From Gordonia hydrophobica NBRC 16057 (GTDB lineage Bacteria; Actinomycetota; Actinomycetes; Mycobacteriales; Mycobacteriaceae): DNA of 64,000 nt. Both the position numbers and the translations under genes were made by a program. Below the pieces are notes generated by a model, which searched no databases, was not told where the DNA came from, and saw only the letters and a list, made by a program, of their open reading frames with translations. The stretch covers positions 23,935 through 87,934 of the forward strand of contig NZ_BCWU01000015.1 in assembly GCF_001592365.1 (NCBI RefSeq), in the 5' to 3' direction. Positions 1 to 9,313 of the stretch are shown one piece after another. How positions within the stretch are numbered: position 1 is the stretch's first letter; each line of letters begins with the position of its first letter.

Positions 1-2
1 TC

Positions 3-41
3 AGCGAGGGCCTGATCAATCGGCAGGATGCCCATGTCTAG
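3..41 (+). CDS. 3-prime end of an upstream gene (partial)
   Basis: An open frame enters from the window edge and reads SEGLINRQDAHV before a TAG stop. The stop overlaps the start region of the thioesterase gene, as is usual for translationally coupled genes here. Only 12 residues are visible, so no function can be given, and this could be chance. Confidence 0.3.
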   Translation, partial: SEGLINRQDAHV

Positions 42-636
42 CCCCGGCGCGGTGTGTGAGGAAGGACAGCTTTCAGCGGCACAGGCCGATGCCTTTGTCG
101 GGATGATCACCGCATTCCGAGACCTGCAGTCAACACTGTGTCTTGTCGCGCCGCCGCCCGAGACGATGACGGAATTGACCGGCGCGATCGAGAACGTGGC
201 CACTCGTCTCAAAGAGTTCGAGGTGGGTGAGGGGGAGCGCTTTGCCCGGGACCTGGGGATGCGCGGGCAAGGCCACCCGGTGCTGATTCCCTACCGGGTC
301 ACTGAGCTGTCCGAGACGTCGATGCTCGGGTCCGTGTCGTTCGGACTCGCGAACATGGGGGGTGACGGCACTGCTCACGGTGGTGCGATCACCATGCTGT
401 TCGACGATGTCCTCGGGACGTTCGTCAGCCGCAGGGGGCAGCCGGATTCGCGTACAGCCTTCTTGAAGGTGGACTATCGCAACATCACCCCGGTCAACCG
501 GGAACTGCGGCTGACTGCATCGATCGACAGGATCGAGGGTCGGAAGACCTTTGTGACCGGTGCACTGGCCGACGGCGACGTCGTATGCGCCGAGGCAGAA
601 GCGCTGTTCGTTCGGGTATTGCCGCCTCAACCGTGA
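34..636 (+). CDS. PaaI-like hotdog-fold acyl-CoA thioesterase
   Basis: 200 aa. The C-terminal half looks like a hotdog thioesterase: the segment NMGGDGTAHGGAITMLFDDV matches the N-x-G-x-x-H-G-G pattern with a following acidic residue that PaaI/YigI-type enzymes use to hydrolyse CoA thioesters. The first ~75 residues are a helical extension. ATG 34 is preferred over ATG 28 because the AGG of the ribosome site lies 6 nt before ATG 34 but abuts ATG 28. It is followed closely by an SDR gene on the same strand. Likely role (inferred): releasing CoA from a pathway intermediate or a dead-end thioester. Substrate unknown. Confidence 0.75.
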   Translation: MSSPGAVCEEGQLSAAQADAFVGMITAFRDLQSTLCLVAPPPETMTELTGAIENVATRLKEFEVGEGERFARDLGMRGQGHPVLIPYRVTELSETSMLGSVSFGLANMGGDGTAHGGAITMLFDDVLGTFVSRRGQPDSRTAFLKVDYRNITPVNRELRLTASIDRIEGRKTFVTGALADGDVVCAEAEALFVRVLPPQP

Positions 637-671
637 TCGACGGATCAGCCACGATGGGATCGAGGAGAACA

Positions 672-1418
672 ATGACATTCGAGAATGCCGGCGCGTTGGT
701 CACCGGCGCAGGATCCGGCCTCGGGAGGGCTATCGCATGTCGCCTCGCGAAGGACGGCGCGAAGGTGGTCGTCTCGGATATCGATGAAGGAGGCGGAGCC
801 GCGACTGTCGATGCCATCACCGCCGTCGGCGGCAACGCATCGTTCATCCAAGCGGATGTCTCTGATGTCGAGAGCGTCGAGTCGTTGATCGTGGGATCAG
901 TGGAGTACCTCGGGGGCATCGATCTGGCCGTCAACAATGCGGGTATTGCACACACTCCAGGTGATCTGCATGAGTTGCCGATCGCCGAATGGGATGCGGT
1001 GATGGGAGTCGACCTGCGTGGCACGTTCTTGTGCATGCGCGGAGAGCTGGCCCACATGGTCGGGGCCGGTCACGGCAAGATCGTCAACATGGCGTCGAAC
1101 GCCGGCACCAAGAACGCGCCGGGCATGCCGGCGTACACGGCTGCCAAGCACGGCGTTGTCGGACTGACCAAGAACGCCGCGCTGCAGTACGCGCGCCGCA
1201 ATATTCAAGTCAACGCGGTGGGGCCCGGCACGATCCTGACCGAGGGAATCGTCGCCTTCGGCGCCGATCAGCAGGAGGAATGGGCGGACCTCATCCCGGT
1301 CGGCCGCATGGGCACGCCTGAGGAAGTCGCGGCAGCGGTCGCCTATCTGCTCTCGGATGAGGCGGGCTTCGTCACCGGGCACACCCTCCTCATCGACGGC
1401 GGACTGATGTGGGATTGA
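672..1418 (+). CDS. SDR family NAD(P)-dependent oxidoreductase
   Basis: 248 aa classical short-chain dehydrogenase. Visible motifs are the Rossmann loop TGAGSGLGRA near residues 12-21, NNAG near residue 90, a catalytic Ser in MASNAG and YTAAK for the Tyr-Lys pair, and a C-terminal GHTLLIDGG typical of 3-oxoacyl-ACP reductase/FabG-like SDRs. GAGGAG at 662-667 places the start at ATG 672; upstream in-frame starts lack a ribosome site. It probably interconverts a hydroxyl and a keto group on a pathway intermediate (inferred). The gene ends 40 bp before the convergent TetR gene. Confidence 0.88.
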   Translation: MTFENAGALVTGAGSGLGRAIACRLAKDGAKVVVSDIDEGGGAATVDAITAVGGNASFIQADVSDVESVESLIVGSVEYLGGIDLAVNNAGIAHTPGDLHELPIAEWDAVMGVDLRGTFLCMRGELAHMVGAGHGKIVNMASNAGTKNAPGMPAYTAAKHGVVGLTKNAALQYARRNIQVNAVGPGTILTEGIVAFGADQQEEWADLIPVGRMGTPEEVAAAVAYLLSDEAGFVTGHTLLIDGGLMWD

Positions 1419-1457
1419 TCCGAACCCCGTGACCGAGAAGGGGGTTACTCCGCGAGA

Positions 1458-2057
1458 TCACGTGGTGGTGAACCCATTGCGCACCAGGGCGAAAGCTTCC
1501 TCGAGTAGTCGGTCGGGGCGGGCTTCGTTGGATTCGGCCCAGACGGTCAGTGCAGTCCAGCCGGCGTTGAACAGATTCTGAACCAATAACTTGGTGAACA
1601 GATCGTCGGAGCTGTGATGCGTGCGGTCCGTGATGAACTCGATGACGGCGGATCCCCAGGTGTTGAACCGCGTCGATCCGAGAGGCCATCCGTTCGACGA
1701 CTCGGCGATAATGGAAACCTGGGTACGTAGCAGGTCTATCTCGGAGTCGAGATAGGTGAGAATCGCCGGCAACTCCGTGCAGAGCACGGCGATGGGATCC
1801 GCAGACTGGGGGGCGGTCCGCAGTTTCTCGGCGAGCGCGGTCGCCTCGTCGGCGGCGCGATCCCAGAGGATGTCGGCCTTGGCGGCGAAGTATCGCAGGA
1901 GTGTGCTGCGTCCGATCCCACAGGCGTCGGCGATGTCGGCCATCGTCACCGAGTCGTACCCGCGGTCGGCGAACAGGCGCAGGCCGACTGCCGCGATCGC
2001 GGGCTTATCGGTAACACGCGGCCGGCCGCCGCGATTCGTCTTCTGTAGCTCGGTCAT
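1458..2057 (-). CDS. TetR family transcriptional regulator
   Basis: 199 aa. The N-terminal helix-turn-helix is clear: GLRLFADRGYDSVTMADIAD, then CGIGRSTLLRYFAAKADIL, the usual TetR DNA-binding pattern. The remainder is a helical ligand-binding domain without recognisable specificity. The start is ATG 2057, preceded by GGGGAGG; a longer frame to 2156 has no ribosome site and would run through the promoter region. It is divergent from the aldehyde dehydrogenase gene with a 15-bp palindrome between them, so autorepression plus control of the dehydrogenase is the simplest reading (inferred). Confidence 0.88.
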   Translation of the reverse strand: MTELQKTNRGGRPRVTDKPAIAAVGLRLFADRGYDSVTMADIADACGIGRSTLLRYFAAKADILWDRAADEATALAEKLRTAPQSADPIAVLCTELPAILTYLDSEIDLLRTQVSIIAESSNGWPLGSTRFNTWGSAVIEFITDRTHHSSDDLFTKLLVQNLFNAGWTALTVWAESNEARPDRLLEEAFALVRNGFTTT

Positions 2058-2100
2058 CCGCCTCCCCTTCCAGCGCGGAACTCTACTATGCGGAGGGTTG

Positions 2101-2115
2101 TGGACCTGAGGTCCA
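2101..2115. promoter_or_regulatory. Palindrome, candidate TetR operator
   Basis: TGGACC-TGA-GGTCCA is a perfect 6-bp dyad with a 3-nt spacer in the 126-bp region between the divergent TetR and aldehyde dehydrogenase genes. A second imperfect dyad, TCTGTG/CACAGA, lies about 15 bp further toward the dehydrogenase. The position fits an operator; binding is inferred. Confidence 0.5.
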
Positions 2116-2183
2116 AAAGATAGGCTCTGTGATGGGGGACACAGAACACGCCGCACGTGTGCGTGCGGGAATGGAGGACGCAG

Positions 2184-3677
2184 ATGACAGCGGGATCGGT
2201 TTCAGTCGTGCACGAGGAGCGGTTCCTCCTCGACGGGGCACTACGGCACTCGGATACCGGGGCAACGTTCGATGTCGTCAACCCGGCCACCGGCGCCAGT
2301 ATCGGCGTGGTCGCCGACGCGACCGCCGATGACATGGACGCGGCCATCGCCGCGGCGCGGCGCGCCTTCGACACCACATCGTGGGCGACGGACCTCGAGT
2401 TCCGGCAGCGGTGCCTGCGCCAACTTCATGACGCGATCACCTTGGAAGTGGAGGAGCTCCGACTCGAGCTGGTCGCCGAGGTGGGTGCGCCGCTGATGAC
2501 GACCTATATGGCGCAGCTCGACTGGCCATTGTCCGACGGGCTTCTGTGGCCCGCAGAGGCGGCCGGCGAGCTGCCGTGGCACCGGCGTCTCCCGGACAGT
2601 TCGCTGCTGGGGATGACGAACATGCGCTACGTGTTCAAAGAGCCCGTCGGCGTGGTCGGCGGCATCATCCCGTGGAACTTCCCCTTCGAGATCTTGATCA
2701 ACAAGCTCGGGCCCATCTTGGCGACCGGGAACACCGTGGTCATCAAGGCTGCTTCGGAAACTCCGTTCAACGCGACACGGATCGGTCGCCTCATCGCGGA
2801 GAAGACGGACATACCCGCTGGTGTGGTGAACGTCATCACGGCCAAGGACACCGCTGTCGCACAGCGACTGATCACGGATCCCCGCGTCGACATGATCTCG
2901 TTCACCGGGTCGACCCGCACCGGCCAGCTGATCACCGAACAGTCGGCACCGACCTTCAAGAAGCTTCTCTTGGAGCTGGGCGGCAAGAGCGCCGGCATCA
3001 TCCTCGACGACGCGGATCTCAACGTTGCCGTGCCGTCAGCGATGTCGGCCTGCATGCATGCTGGGCAGGGATGTGCTCTACCGACCCGGTTGCTGGTCCA
3101 GCGTTCCAAGTACGACGAGGCGGTGGCCACGCTCGAACAGGTCTACGCCGCCATTCCCTACGGTGACCCGGCAGATCCCGGCGTCTTCTGCGGGCCGGTG
3201 ATCACTGAGAAGCAGCGGACGAACATCCTCGATCTGATCGCGCGCGGTGAATCCGAGGGCGGTCGTCTGGTCGTGGGCGGAAAGATTCCGGAGGATCAGC
3301 CCAACGGCTACTTCCTGCAGCCGACCCTCTTTGCCGACGTTGACAATTCGACGACGATCGCGCAGACCGAGATCTTCGGTCCGGTCCTGTCGGTCACACC
3401 GTTCGACGATGACAGCGACGCGATTCGCATCGCCAACGAGAGTACCTACGGGTTGTCCGGCAACGTCTTCACGGCTTCTGCGGAGCGCGCGCTGAACGTT
3501 GCACGAGGCGTCCGTACCGGTTCTTTCATGATCAACGGCGGCCTGTTCTACGGGGCCGACTCGCCCTACGGAGGGTACAAGAAGAGCGGCGTAGGCCGGC
3601 AAGGCGGCATCGAGGGATTGGAGACGTACCTCGAGACCAAGGCGGTCGGTACGACCCTGCCGCTCGACATCCCTTGA
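2184..3677 (+). CDS. Aldehyde dehydrogenase family protein
   Basis: 497 aa, the normal length for NAD(P)-dependent aldehyde dehydrogenases. Visible: IIPWNFPFEI cofactor loop, FTGSTRTGQ, LELGGKSAGIILDDADL carrying the general-base Glu, nucleophilic Cys297 in GQGCALPTR, and TEIFGPVLSV. GGAGG 7 nt upstream fixes ATG 2184; the frame opens earlier at a GTG without a ribosome site. It probably oxidises an aldehyde to the acid before CoA activation. The mycofactocin-type SDR gene 85 bp downstream could supply that aldehyde from an alcohol (inferred). Likely controlled by the divergent TetR. Confidence 0.92.
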   Translation: MTAGSVSVVHEERFLLDGALRHSDTGATFDVVNPATGASIGVVADATADDMDAAIAAARRAFDTTSWATDLEFRQRCLRQLHDAITLEVEELRLELVAEVGAPLMTTYMAQLDWPLSDGLLWPAEAAGELPWHRRLPDSSLLGMTNMRYVFKEPVGVVGGIIPWNFPFEILINKLGPILATGNTVVIKAASETPFNATRIGRLIAEKTDIPAGVVNVITAKDTAVAQRLITDPRVDMISFTGSTRTGQLITEQSAPTFKKLLLELGGKSAGIILDDADLNVAVPSAMSACMHAGQGCALPTRLLVQRSKYDEAVATLEQVYAAIPYGDPADPGVFCGPVITEKQRTNILDLIARGESEGGRLVVGGKIPEDQPNGYFLQPTLFADVDNSTTIAQTEIFGPVLSVTPFDDDSDAIRIANESTYGLSGNVFTASAERALNVARGVRTGSFMINGGLFYGADSPYGGYKKSGVGRQGGIEGLETYLETKAVGTTLPLDIP

Positions 3678-3761
3678 CAGCCACTCGAACCCATCGCGGT
3701 GCACGACGACATCGTCGGGCACAACCATCATTGATCCAGAACTGAACGAGGAGAACACATC

Positions 3762-4631
3762 ATGGCAGGAAGAGTCGAAGGAAAAGTCGCCTTCATCACC
3801 GGTGCGGCACGCGGGCAGGGGAGAAGCCATGCGGTCCGGCTGGCCGAAGAGGGGGCCGACATCATCGCGGTCGACATCTGCGAGCAGATCGAGTCGAACC
3901 CGTACCCGCTGGCCACCGAGCAGGACCTCGCCGAGACCGCCGAGCTGGTGAAGGGGCTTGGTCGTCGGATCGTGACCGTCAAGGCCGACGTACGTGATCG
4001 GGCACAGCTGAAGTCTGCGCTCGACGAGGGCCTCGCCACGCTCGGCCACCTCGACATCGTGGTGGCCAACGCTGGAATCCTGCCGATGGCCATGGGCGAC
4101 CCCCAGGCGTTCGATTTCATCGATGCGGTGGACGTCGACCTCGTCGGTGTGATGAATGCGGTAGCGGTGTCGATCCCGCACCTCGGTAAATTCGGTTCGG
4201 TCGTGCTCACCGGGTCCACTGCGGCGCTGCTGCCGGGCGCCACGGACAATCCGGCGATGGGCCCCGGTTCGGCCGGATACGGCTGGTCGAAGAAGACGCT
4301 GATGGGGTACTCCGAGCAGCTTGCCCTGCACCTGGCTCCGGAGTTCATCCGTGTCAACGTGATTCACCCGACCAACGTCGACACCCATCTCCTGCACAAC
4401 GACGGTCTCTACTCGACATTCCGTCCGGACCTGGAGCACCCGACGCGCGAAGACGTCGAACCCGCATTCACGATGTTCCAGGCGATGCCGATTCCCTACG
4501 TGGAACCCGTGGACATCTCCAACGCGGTGCTGTACTTCGCCTCGGACGAATCCCGCTACGTGACCGGCCAGCAGTTGCGCGTGGATGCCGGTTCGCTGCT
4601 GAAGGTGCCGGGCGGACCCCAGAGCATGTAG
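3762..4631 (+). CDS. Mycofactocin-coupled SDR family oxidoreductase
   Basis: 289 aa. The N-terminus reads ITGAARGQGRSHAVRLAEEG, then IIAVDICEQI, the hallmark of the actinobacterial SDR group associated with the redox cofactor mycofactocin. These proteins hold a non-exchangeable NAD and carry an insertion after the Rossmann loop (here about residues 40-60). NAG near residue 97 and YGWSKK near residue 175 supply the catalytic core. GAGGAG stands 8 nt before ATG 3762. Expected role from the family: oxidation of an alcohol to an aldehyde or ketone with electrons passed to mycofactocin. No mycofactocin biosynthesis genes are in the window. Confidence 0.86.
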   Translation: MAGRVEGKVAFITGAARGQGRSHAVRLAEEGADIIAVDICEQIESNPYPLATEQDLAETAELVKGLGRRIVTVKADVRDRAQLKSALDEGLATLGHLDIVVANAGILPMAMGDPQAFDFIDAVDVDLVGVMNAVAVSIPHLGKFGSVVLTGSTAALLPGATDNPAMGPGSAGYGWSKKTLMGYSEQLALHLAPEFIRVNVIHPTNVDTHLLHNDGLYSTFRPDLEHPTREDVEPAFTMFQAMPIPYVEPVDISNAVLYFASDESRYVTGQQLRVDAGSLLKVPGGPQSM

Positions 4632-4653
4632 CGTTCGCGCACACCGTCGATGC

Positions 4654-4708
4654 CTACGCTCCGGAATCGGTACTCACGAAAGTTGTGAGCACCGACGCCG
4701 GAGCGTAG
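4654..4708. terminator. Bidirectional hairpin terminator
   Basis: A long inverted repeat, CTACGCTCCGG...CCGGAGCGTAG with an inner TCGGT/ACCGA and CTCAC/GTGAG pairing, lies exactly between the convergent SDR and CaiB genes. There is no strong T-run. Confidence 0.75.
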
Positions 4709-4729
4709 TGCATCCACGCGGCCCATGGT

Positions 4730-6928
4730 TCAGGGTTCGGTGATACCGAGCCCTCCGAGAACCTCCTGGGTATCGGCACCCAAAGGTACGGAACGTGCGG
4801 TGGCGGGTGTACACCCCTCCCAATCGCTGAATCCTGCCGCGAGCGAAACGCGCCCGAAGTCGAGATGGCGGACGATGTGCAGCATCGCGTTGTCGGCGAT
4901 CAGCGCAGCGTCAGTCTCTTCGGCCAGGGTGACGATGCGGCATGCCGGTACCCCGATCTCCCGGGCGAGGGAGATCACGTCGTCGACCCGGCGGTGGGAC
5001 AGGACCTCCACGACATCGTCCGTGGTCGCTGCCAGGGCGGCGAGTAGCGCGGCATCCGACGATGGATCGGTGGCCGCGAAGGCCACCCACCCGTCGGCGC
5101 ACTCGCGATACGACCGGGACAGAAATGGGCCCGGATAGCTGGGCCCGCCCACCTCGGGAATCGGCGCACCGGCGTACTGCGTGAAGGCGTCGAACTGCAA
5201 GAAGGCTGTGGCCTGGGCGAGGGACACGTCGATGCGGGGAATGACGACGGACTTCCGAACGCGCGAGAACAATCCGACAGCGACACCGAGGGCACCCAGG
5301 GCTCCGGTCAGAGAATCGTTTGCGCCGAGGGTGGTCAGTGCCGGTGCCCCTGAGCCGCCCTGCGCCGCGGCAAGTCCGCTCATCGACTGGATGACCGGAT
5401 CGAAACCGGGGAGATCGGAGTCTGCGCCCGTAGTACCGAACGCGGTGACCGAGCATCGCGTGATATCTGCGTTGACGGAGCGGACAGCCTGGTCCCCGAG
5501 GTCCAGCCGAGCGGCGGACTGCGGCCGCAGGTTGTCGACGAGGACGTCTGACGTGGACAGCAGTTGCAGGAACCGGCGATGATCGCCGGCCTCGGTGAGG
5601 TCGAGGCACACACTGGACTTCCGCTGATTTAACGCCAGGAACGGCAGCGTGAACTCCCGGTACGGGTCACCGCCCGGGGCCTCGACCTTGACGACCTCGG
5701 CACCGAGATCGGCCAGAATCGAACCGATCGACGGCGCCGCGAGGAAGGACGCGCTCTCCACTACCCGCAGTCCGGCGAGCGGACCGGTCGTCGATTCCCC
5801 TGCGTGGTCGGCGGTCGCCGGCGTCGAAGGCTCGTCCCAGTCGATCTCGGTGAACGGCACGTCGAGCTGGAATCCCGTCGGCCGGGAGGTGTCGATGCCG
5901 GTGAGCGAGATCGGCAGGGCCGCCATGTCGACCGGTCCGAGTTCGGGGTGATCTTCGGTGCGGAAGCAATTCAGGTCGCGTGCGAGGTCACTGCGGCGCC
6001 ATGCCTCCCGATCGGCGACGACTGCACAGGGGACCGACTCGCGGCGAAACAGCTCCAGCCAATGATCGCGAGGCTCGGTGGCGAAGTGCTCTTCGAGTGC
6101 GGCTCCCAGTGCGGCCGCCGCCGTAGGGTCGGTCCACATCTTCGTCAGGTCCCCGTCGATGCCCGGCATCACCAGCAGCTCGGTCCGGTCCAGAGCCGAC
6201 AGCGCCTCGACGAACAACGGGCCCGTCAGGGAGGCGAGAAATAGCCACTGACCGTCGGCCGCCTGGTAGGGGCGCCAATTGGCCATCAGCCCGGTCGTAC
6301 CGAATCGCACCACGTCGGTATCGATCCCATGGATCATCAAGGCGATGAGCATCAGCGCGACCGTGTGCGGTCCGCTCACCTCCACCGACCTCGAGCCACA
6401 ACCGCGCTCGCGGCCGACGAGCCCGGCGACTGCGGCAGTCGCTCCAAGGGCCGCGTGTGTCGGTCCGATGAGGTCGACGACACCGGCCACGGGATTCATT
6501 TCGCCGAGCGGTGGATGTGCGGCGAGCCCGGTCAGCGCAGCAACCAGCATCGGGTCGGCGGGCAGTCCGCTGGCGGCGTCGTCGTGGGCGCCGTAGGCGG
6601 GCATCCACAGCCAGACCGGCTGATGGGCGTCTGGATGCGCGGCCGGTGTCCACAGTCCCCTGTCCTCTGCGGGCCGGTCGGTGAGCACGAGGTCGGCCCG
6701 GCGGATCAGGCTGCGCACATCCTCGTCTCCGGCCGTGACATGTCGCTTGCCGCGGTTGCGCGCCGGGTTGGTCTGCTCTTCCGCTGTGTTGACCCGGACG
6801 ACGTCGGCGCCGAGATCGGCGAGGAGACAACCCGCGAGTTCGGCACCTGTCGTGTGGGAGTCTTCGATAACCCTGATTCCCTGCAGCGGGGCCGACTGCG
6901 GGGTGCGGGTCGAGGTGGGGTCTGCCAT
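4730..6928 (-). CDS. Fused double-domain CaiB/BaiF CoA-transferase
   Basis: 732 aa, about twice a single CaiB/BaiF subunit. Half one (about residues 14-360) begins GIRVIEDSHTTGAELAGCLL and carries GVVDLIGPTHAALGATAAV. Half two (about 385-725) begins GLRVVESASFLAAPSIGSIL and carries GANDSLTGALGALGVAV. Each half has an Asp at the position of the catalytic Asp that forms a mixed anhydride in formyl-CoA transferase. Family III enzymes move CoA between acids, so this is a candidate activating step that uses no ATP. Single-chain tandem CaiB proteins occur in actinobacteria. A TTAGAG/CTCTAA motif lies about 54-64 nt upstream of the start. Confidence 0.85.
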   Translation of the reverse strand: MADPTSTRTPQSAPLQGIRVIEDSHTTGAELAGCLLADLGADVVRVNTAEEQTNPARNRGKRHVTAGDEDVRSLIRRADLVLTDRPAEDRGLWTPAAHPDAHQPVWLWMPAYGAHDDAASGLPADPMLVAALTGLAAHPPLGEMNPVAGVVDLIGPTHAALGATAAVAGLVGRERGCGSRSVEVSGPHTVALMLIALMIHGIDTDVVRFGTTGLMANWRPYQAADGQWLFLASLTGPLFVEALSALDRTELLVMPGIDGDLTKMWTDPTAAAALGAALEEHFATEPRDHWLELFRRESVPCAVVADREAWRRSDLARDLNCFRTEDHPELGPVDMAALPISLTGIDTSRPTGFQLDVPFTEIDWDEPSTPATADHAGESTTGPLAGLRVVESASFLAAPSIGSILADLGAEVVKVEAPGGDPYREFTLPFLALNQRKSSVCLDLTEAGDHRRFLQLLSTSDVLVDNLRPQSAARLDLGDQAVRSVNADITRCSVTAFGTTGADSDLPGFDPVIQSMSGLAAAQGGSGAPALTTLGANDSLTGALGALGVAVGLFSRVRKSVVIPRIDVSLAQATAFLQFDAFTQYAGAPIPEVGGPSYPGPFLSRSYRECADGWVAFAATDPSSDAALLAALAATTDDVVEVLSHRRVDDVISLAREIGVPACRIVTLAEETDAALIADNAMLHIVRHLDFGRVSLAAGFSDWEGCTPATARSVPLGADTQEVLGGLGITEP

Positions 6929-7201
6929 GATGACGGCTCACTCCTTCGCCGATCTGACCGGCGCCAGACCGATTGTCAAAACAGTTAGAGATTTTACCTA
7001 CCTCGCAGGATAACCGGCGTCGGTGAGTGGCATCGCGCCTTTGCGATGACCACTCAGGGCGGCCTTCTCCGGTCGCAGGCCGACGAGGGGTATCAGTCGC
7101 CCAATCGGTGCATCGGCAAGGTCGTGTCTCCCCTATCTACTGACCGGCGTCGGGCCGTCGAGGAAGACCAAGGAACATGGGAGACACAGCCTGACTGTGG
7201 C

Positions 7202-8251
7202 CTAAATGGCATCGACCCACGACACTGCTCGGTCGAAGAATGCGCGGTTGTTCAAGGCGAGGTTCATCGAGTGTCCTGCACCAGGAAGTACATATGTGCT
7301 CAGCTCGGCCCGCGGAAAGAACGGTCGCTCAGATCGGTACAGGCTCTGAGTGTTGGCGCAGTCGGTCAGCGATCCGCCGTCACCCTGGGCACAGAACACC
7401 TTGTCCGCGCTGCCGTTGGCGATGAGTACGGGTACGTCGATGTCGAAGGTCGCTGGAATGAAGACGGGGATGGTCGCGAGGATTCCGGCGGTACCGGCCA
7501 CCCGAGTGGCCTCGTCTGCCTTGACCACCGCAGGGTCGGAGTCGCCGGGTGCGTGGAATGCACCTGCCCGGACGTTGGGGACGCTGAGATAGGTGTAGTC
7601 GCCGTCCGGTGTCGTACCCTTGGTGGCCGGGTCGTCCACGGCCGGGCGGACGTTGCCGATGATCTGAGCGATGCCCCCCGGGCCTGGTGCGTGTGAGGCG
7701 CCGCTGATGAGCAGGCCGTCTACGTCGTTGTAGGTGCCGGCCTCGAGCATCGCTGTCAGCGAGCCGAACGAGTGCCCCACCAGGACGACCTTGTCCCAGG
7801 AGCGACCGAGGCGGCCGTTGCGCATGGCTCGGATGACCTCGTGCACTGCCTGTGCGCTCGATGGCGACGACACCTGCCAGCCGACGGGAAGCGTGCTCTT
7901 ACCGACGCCGATGGGATCGATGGCCAGGGTGGCTTGTCCGGCGCGCGAGGCGTGCTTGACGTAGGAGTAGCGGCCGCCGAAACCAGGAAAGTCCCAGTAC
8001 GATCGGTCGTAGGTGGCGCCGGGGATCAGGATCTGCACCACCGAACCCGGGCCCTTGGCATCGGTGCAGTAGGTGCCCGCGATGTGGGAGTTCTGTGGTC
8101 CGCCGTGGGTGAGCGCCACAGGAATCTTCACGTCTCTGCAGGTGGTCGAGTCGGCCGGAGCGGCTTCGGCGGCTGGCGCTGCGACGGCACAGGCGCACGC
8201 TGCGACGGCCACCGCTGCAGCCCACTTCTTCACGCTGAGAACAAAGTTCAT
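7202..8251 (-). CDS. Secreted alpha/beta hydrolase (lipase/esterase-like)
   Basis: 349 aa. Residues 1-31 form a Sec signal peptide: KK, then an Ala/Val-rich core, ending AEA-A. The mature part has the nucleophile elbow GHSFGS with Ser161, an acid candidate in NGSADKVFC and a catalytic His in GAGHSMN. Four Cys after the signal could form two disulfides. AGGAG 8 nt upstream fixes ATG 8251; the frame extends to 8617 without support. It probably cleaves an ester outside the membrane and could release the alcohol or acid fed into the island (inferred). Confidence 0.85.
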   Translation of the reverse strand: MNFVLSVKKWAAAVAVAACACAVAAPAAEAAPADSTTCRDVKIPVALTHGGPQNSHIAGTYCTDAKGPGSVVQILIPGATYDRSYWDFPGFGGRYSYVKHASRAGQATLAIDPIGVGKSTLPVGWQVSSPSSAQAVHEVIRAMRNGRLGRSWDKVVLVGHSFGSLTAMLEAGTYNDVDGLLISGASHAPGPGGIAQIIGNVRPAVDDPATKGTTPDGDYTYLSVPNVRAGAFHAPGDSDPAVVKADEATRVAGTAGILATIPVFIPATFDIDVPVLIANGSADKVFCAQGDGGSLTDCANTQSLYRSERPFFPRAELSTYVLPGAGHSMNLALNNRAFFDRAVSWVDAI

Positions 8252-8656
8252 GGATCTACTCCTGCTGTGGAATGCGCCTGAGTGTAGCAACGCAGAGATT
8301 GAATCAGATAGAGAGTTAAATATTTCCGATGGCCGCTCGGCAAGGGAGTGAGCGGTGCCGTGCAACAGTCGCAAGACCGCTGCAGAATCGTGACCGGTTG
8401 TGTTTGGCTGGTACGACGACGCGATCTCGTCGGACCGTGACAGGTGAAACGATGCCGCTTGCAAGCTCCACGAGGCGGCCGGACAGAAGTACCCGGCACC
8501 GGGACTGGCCGACCGGCGGCTCCGGCCGGGTGCGTGGGCCTTCACAGCCCGGTCCGTGGTCGGGTGTTCGCCGGGCGGTTGATCGCACTCGCCGGCATCG
8601 ACGCGGCGGACCAGCATTTCACACGACTCACGAACCGCTCACACAAGGAGGAAGTC
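8252..8656. promoter_or_regulatory. 405-bp divergent intergenic region
   Basis: No convincing gene. It separates the secreted hydrolase (minus) from the cupin gene (plus) and must carry promoters for both. The block 8290-8330 is unusually AT-rich. At 8304-8316 the minus strand reads ACTCTCTATCTGA, a 13-mer that recurs exactly upstream of the SnoaL-like gene at 9396-9408. Confidence 0.5.
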
Positions 8657-9160
8657 ATGCAGGGTGGACCATCGATCAAACATCTCGACGACGTACCCGC
8701 CGAGGAAATGCTCCGGTACGAGTTCGAGGATGGGCACACGGCGTCGATCTGGGAGAAGTGGATCGAACTCTCACCGCGCTATTTCGCATTCTGGAACAAG
8801 TGGGATCCCGGAGCCATCTCGGGTGAGCACGGGCATACCGGAGACCACAGCAACTTCATCCTGTCCGGCGAGCTGCGGTGCGGCGACATCGTCGCCGGGC
8901 CGGGCACGCACATCATGCTCGAATGGGGTGACGTGTTCGGTCCTTGGGAGGCCGGCCCGGAAGGCTGCGAGCTCTATGGGTTCATCGCGGGAGAGGGGTC
9001 ACCGTTCAGCGGCGACCCAGCCAAGCTGGAGGTGCTCTTGGCCGAGCGTGGAGCGACGCGAGTGCCGCTGCCGATGCCTACGCGGCTACCGCCGTGGATC
9101 CTCGCCAATCTGCCCGCGAGCTTGACCTCTGGTGTCACCGACTGGGGTAGCGACGAGTGA
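8657..9160 (+). CDS. Cupin-fold protein
   Basis: 167 aa. The segment GEHGHTGDHSNFILSGEL resembles cupin motif 1 (metal-binding His residues followed by a Glu), and GPWEAGPEGCELYGF sits where the second barrel strand pair would be. AAGGAGG 5 nt before ATG 8657 fixes the start. Cupins of this size are metal-dependent dioxygenases, isomerases or binding proteins; which one cannot be told. It stands alone on the plus strand before the SnoaL-like gene, so a role in tailoring or ring cleavage of the substrate is only an inference. Confidence 0.65.
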   Translation: MQGGPSIKHLDDVPAEEMLRYEFEDGHTASIWEKWIELSPRYFAFWNKWDPGAISGEHGHTGDHSNFILSGELRCGDIVAGPGTHIMLEWGDVFGPWEAGPEGCELYGFIAGEGSPFSGDPAKLEVLLAERGATRVPLPMPTRLPPWILANLPASLTSGVTDWGSDE

Positions 9161-9313
9161 GAGGGAGAGCCGGAAGGAGGGAAGTACGACCGTCCGTCGG
9201 CCTCGACCCGGCCCGGAGCCGCTGAGGTCAGCGCGGTGCTGCCGGCAGGCGCTCACGCGAACTCTTCTTCGGTATCGGTGGATCTGTCAAAATAGGAAGA
9301 GGTATAGCTGATT

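Noticed and set aside
3078..4439. 453-codon open frame on the minus strand
   Set aside because: Antisense to the well-supported ALDH and mycofactocin-type SDR genes; Arg/Val/Asp-rich low-information translation typical of high-GC shadows.
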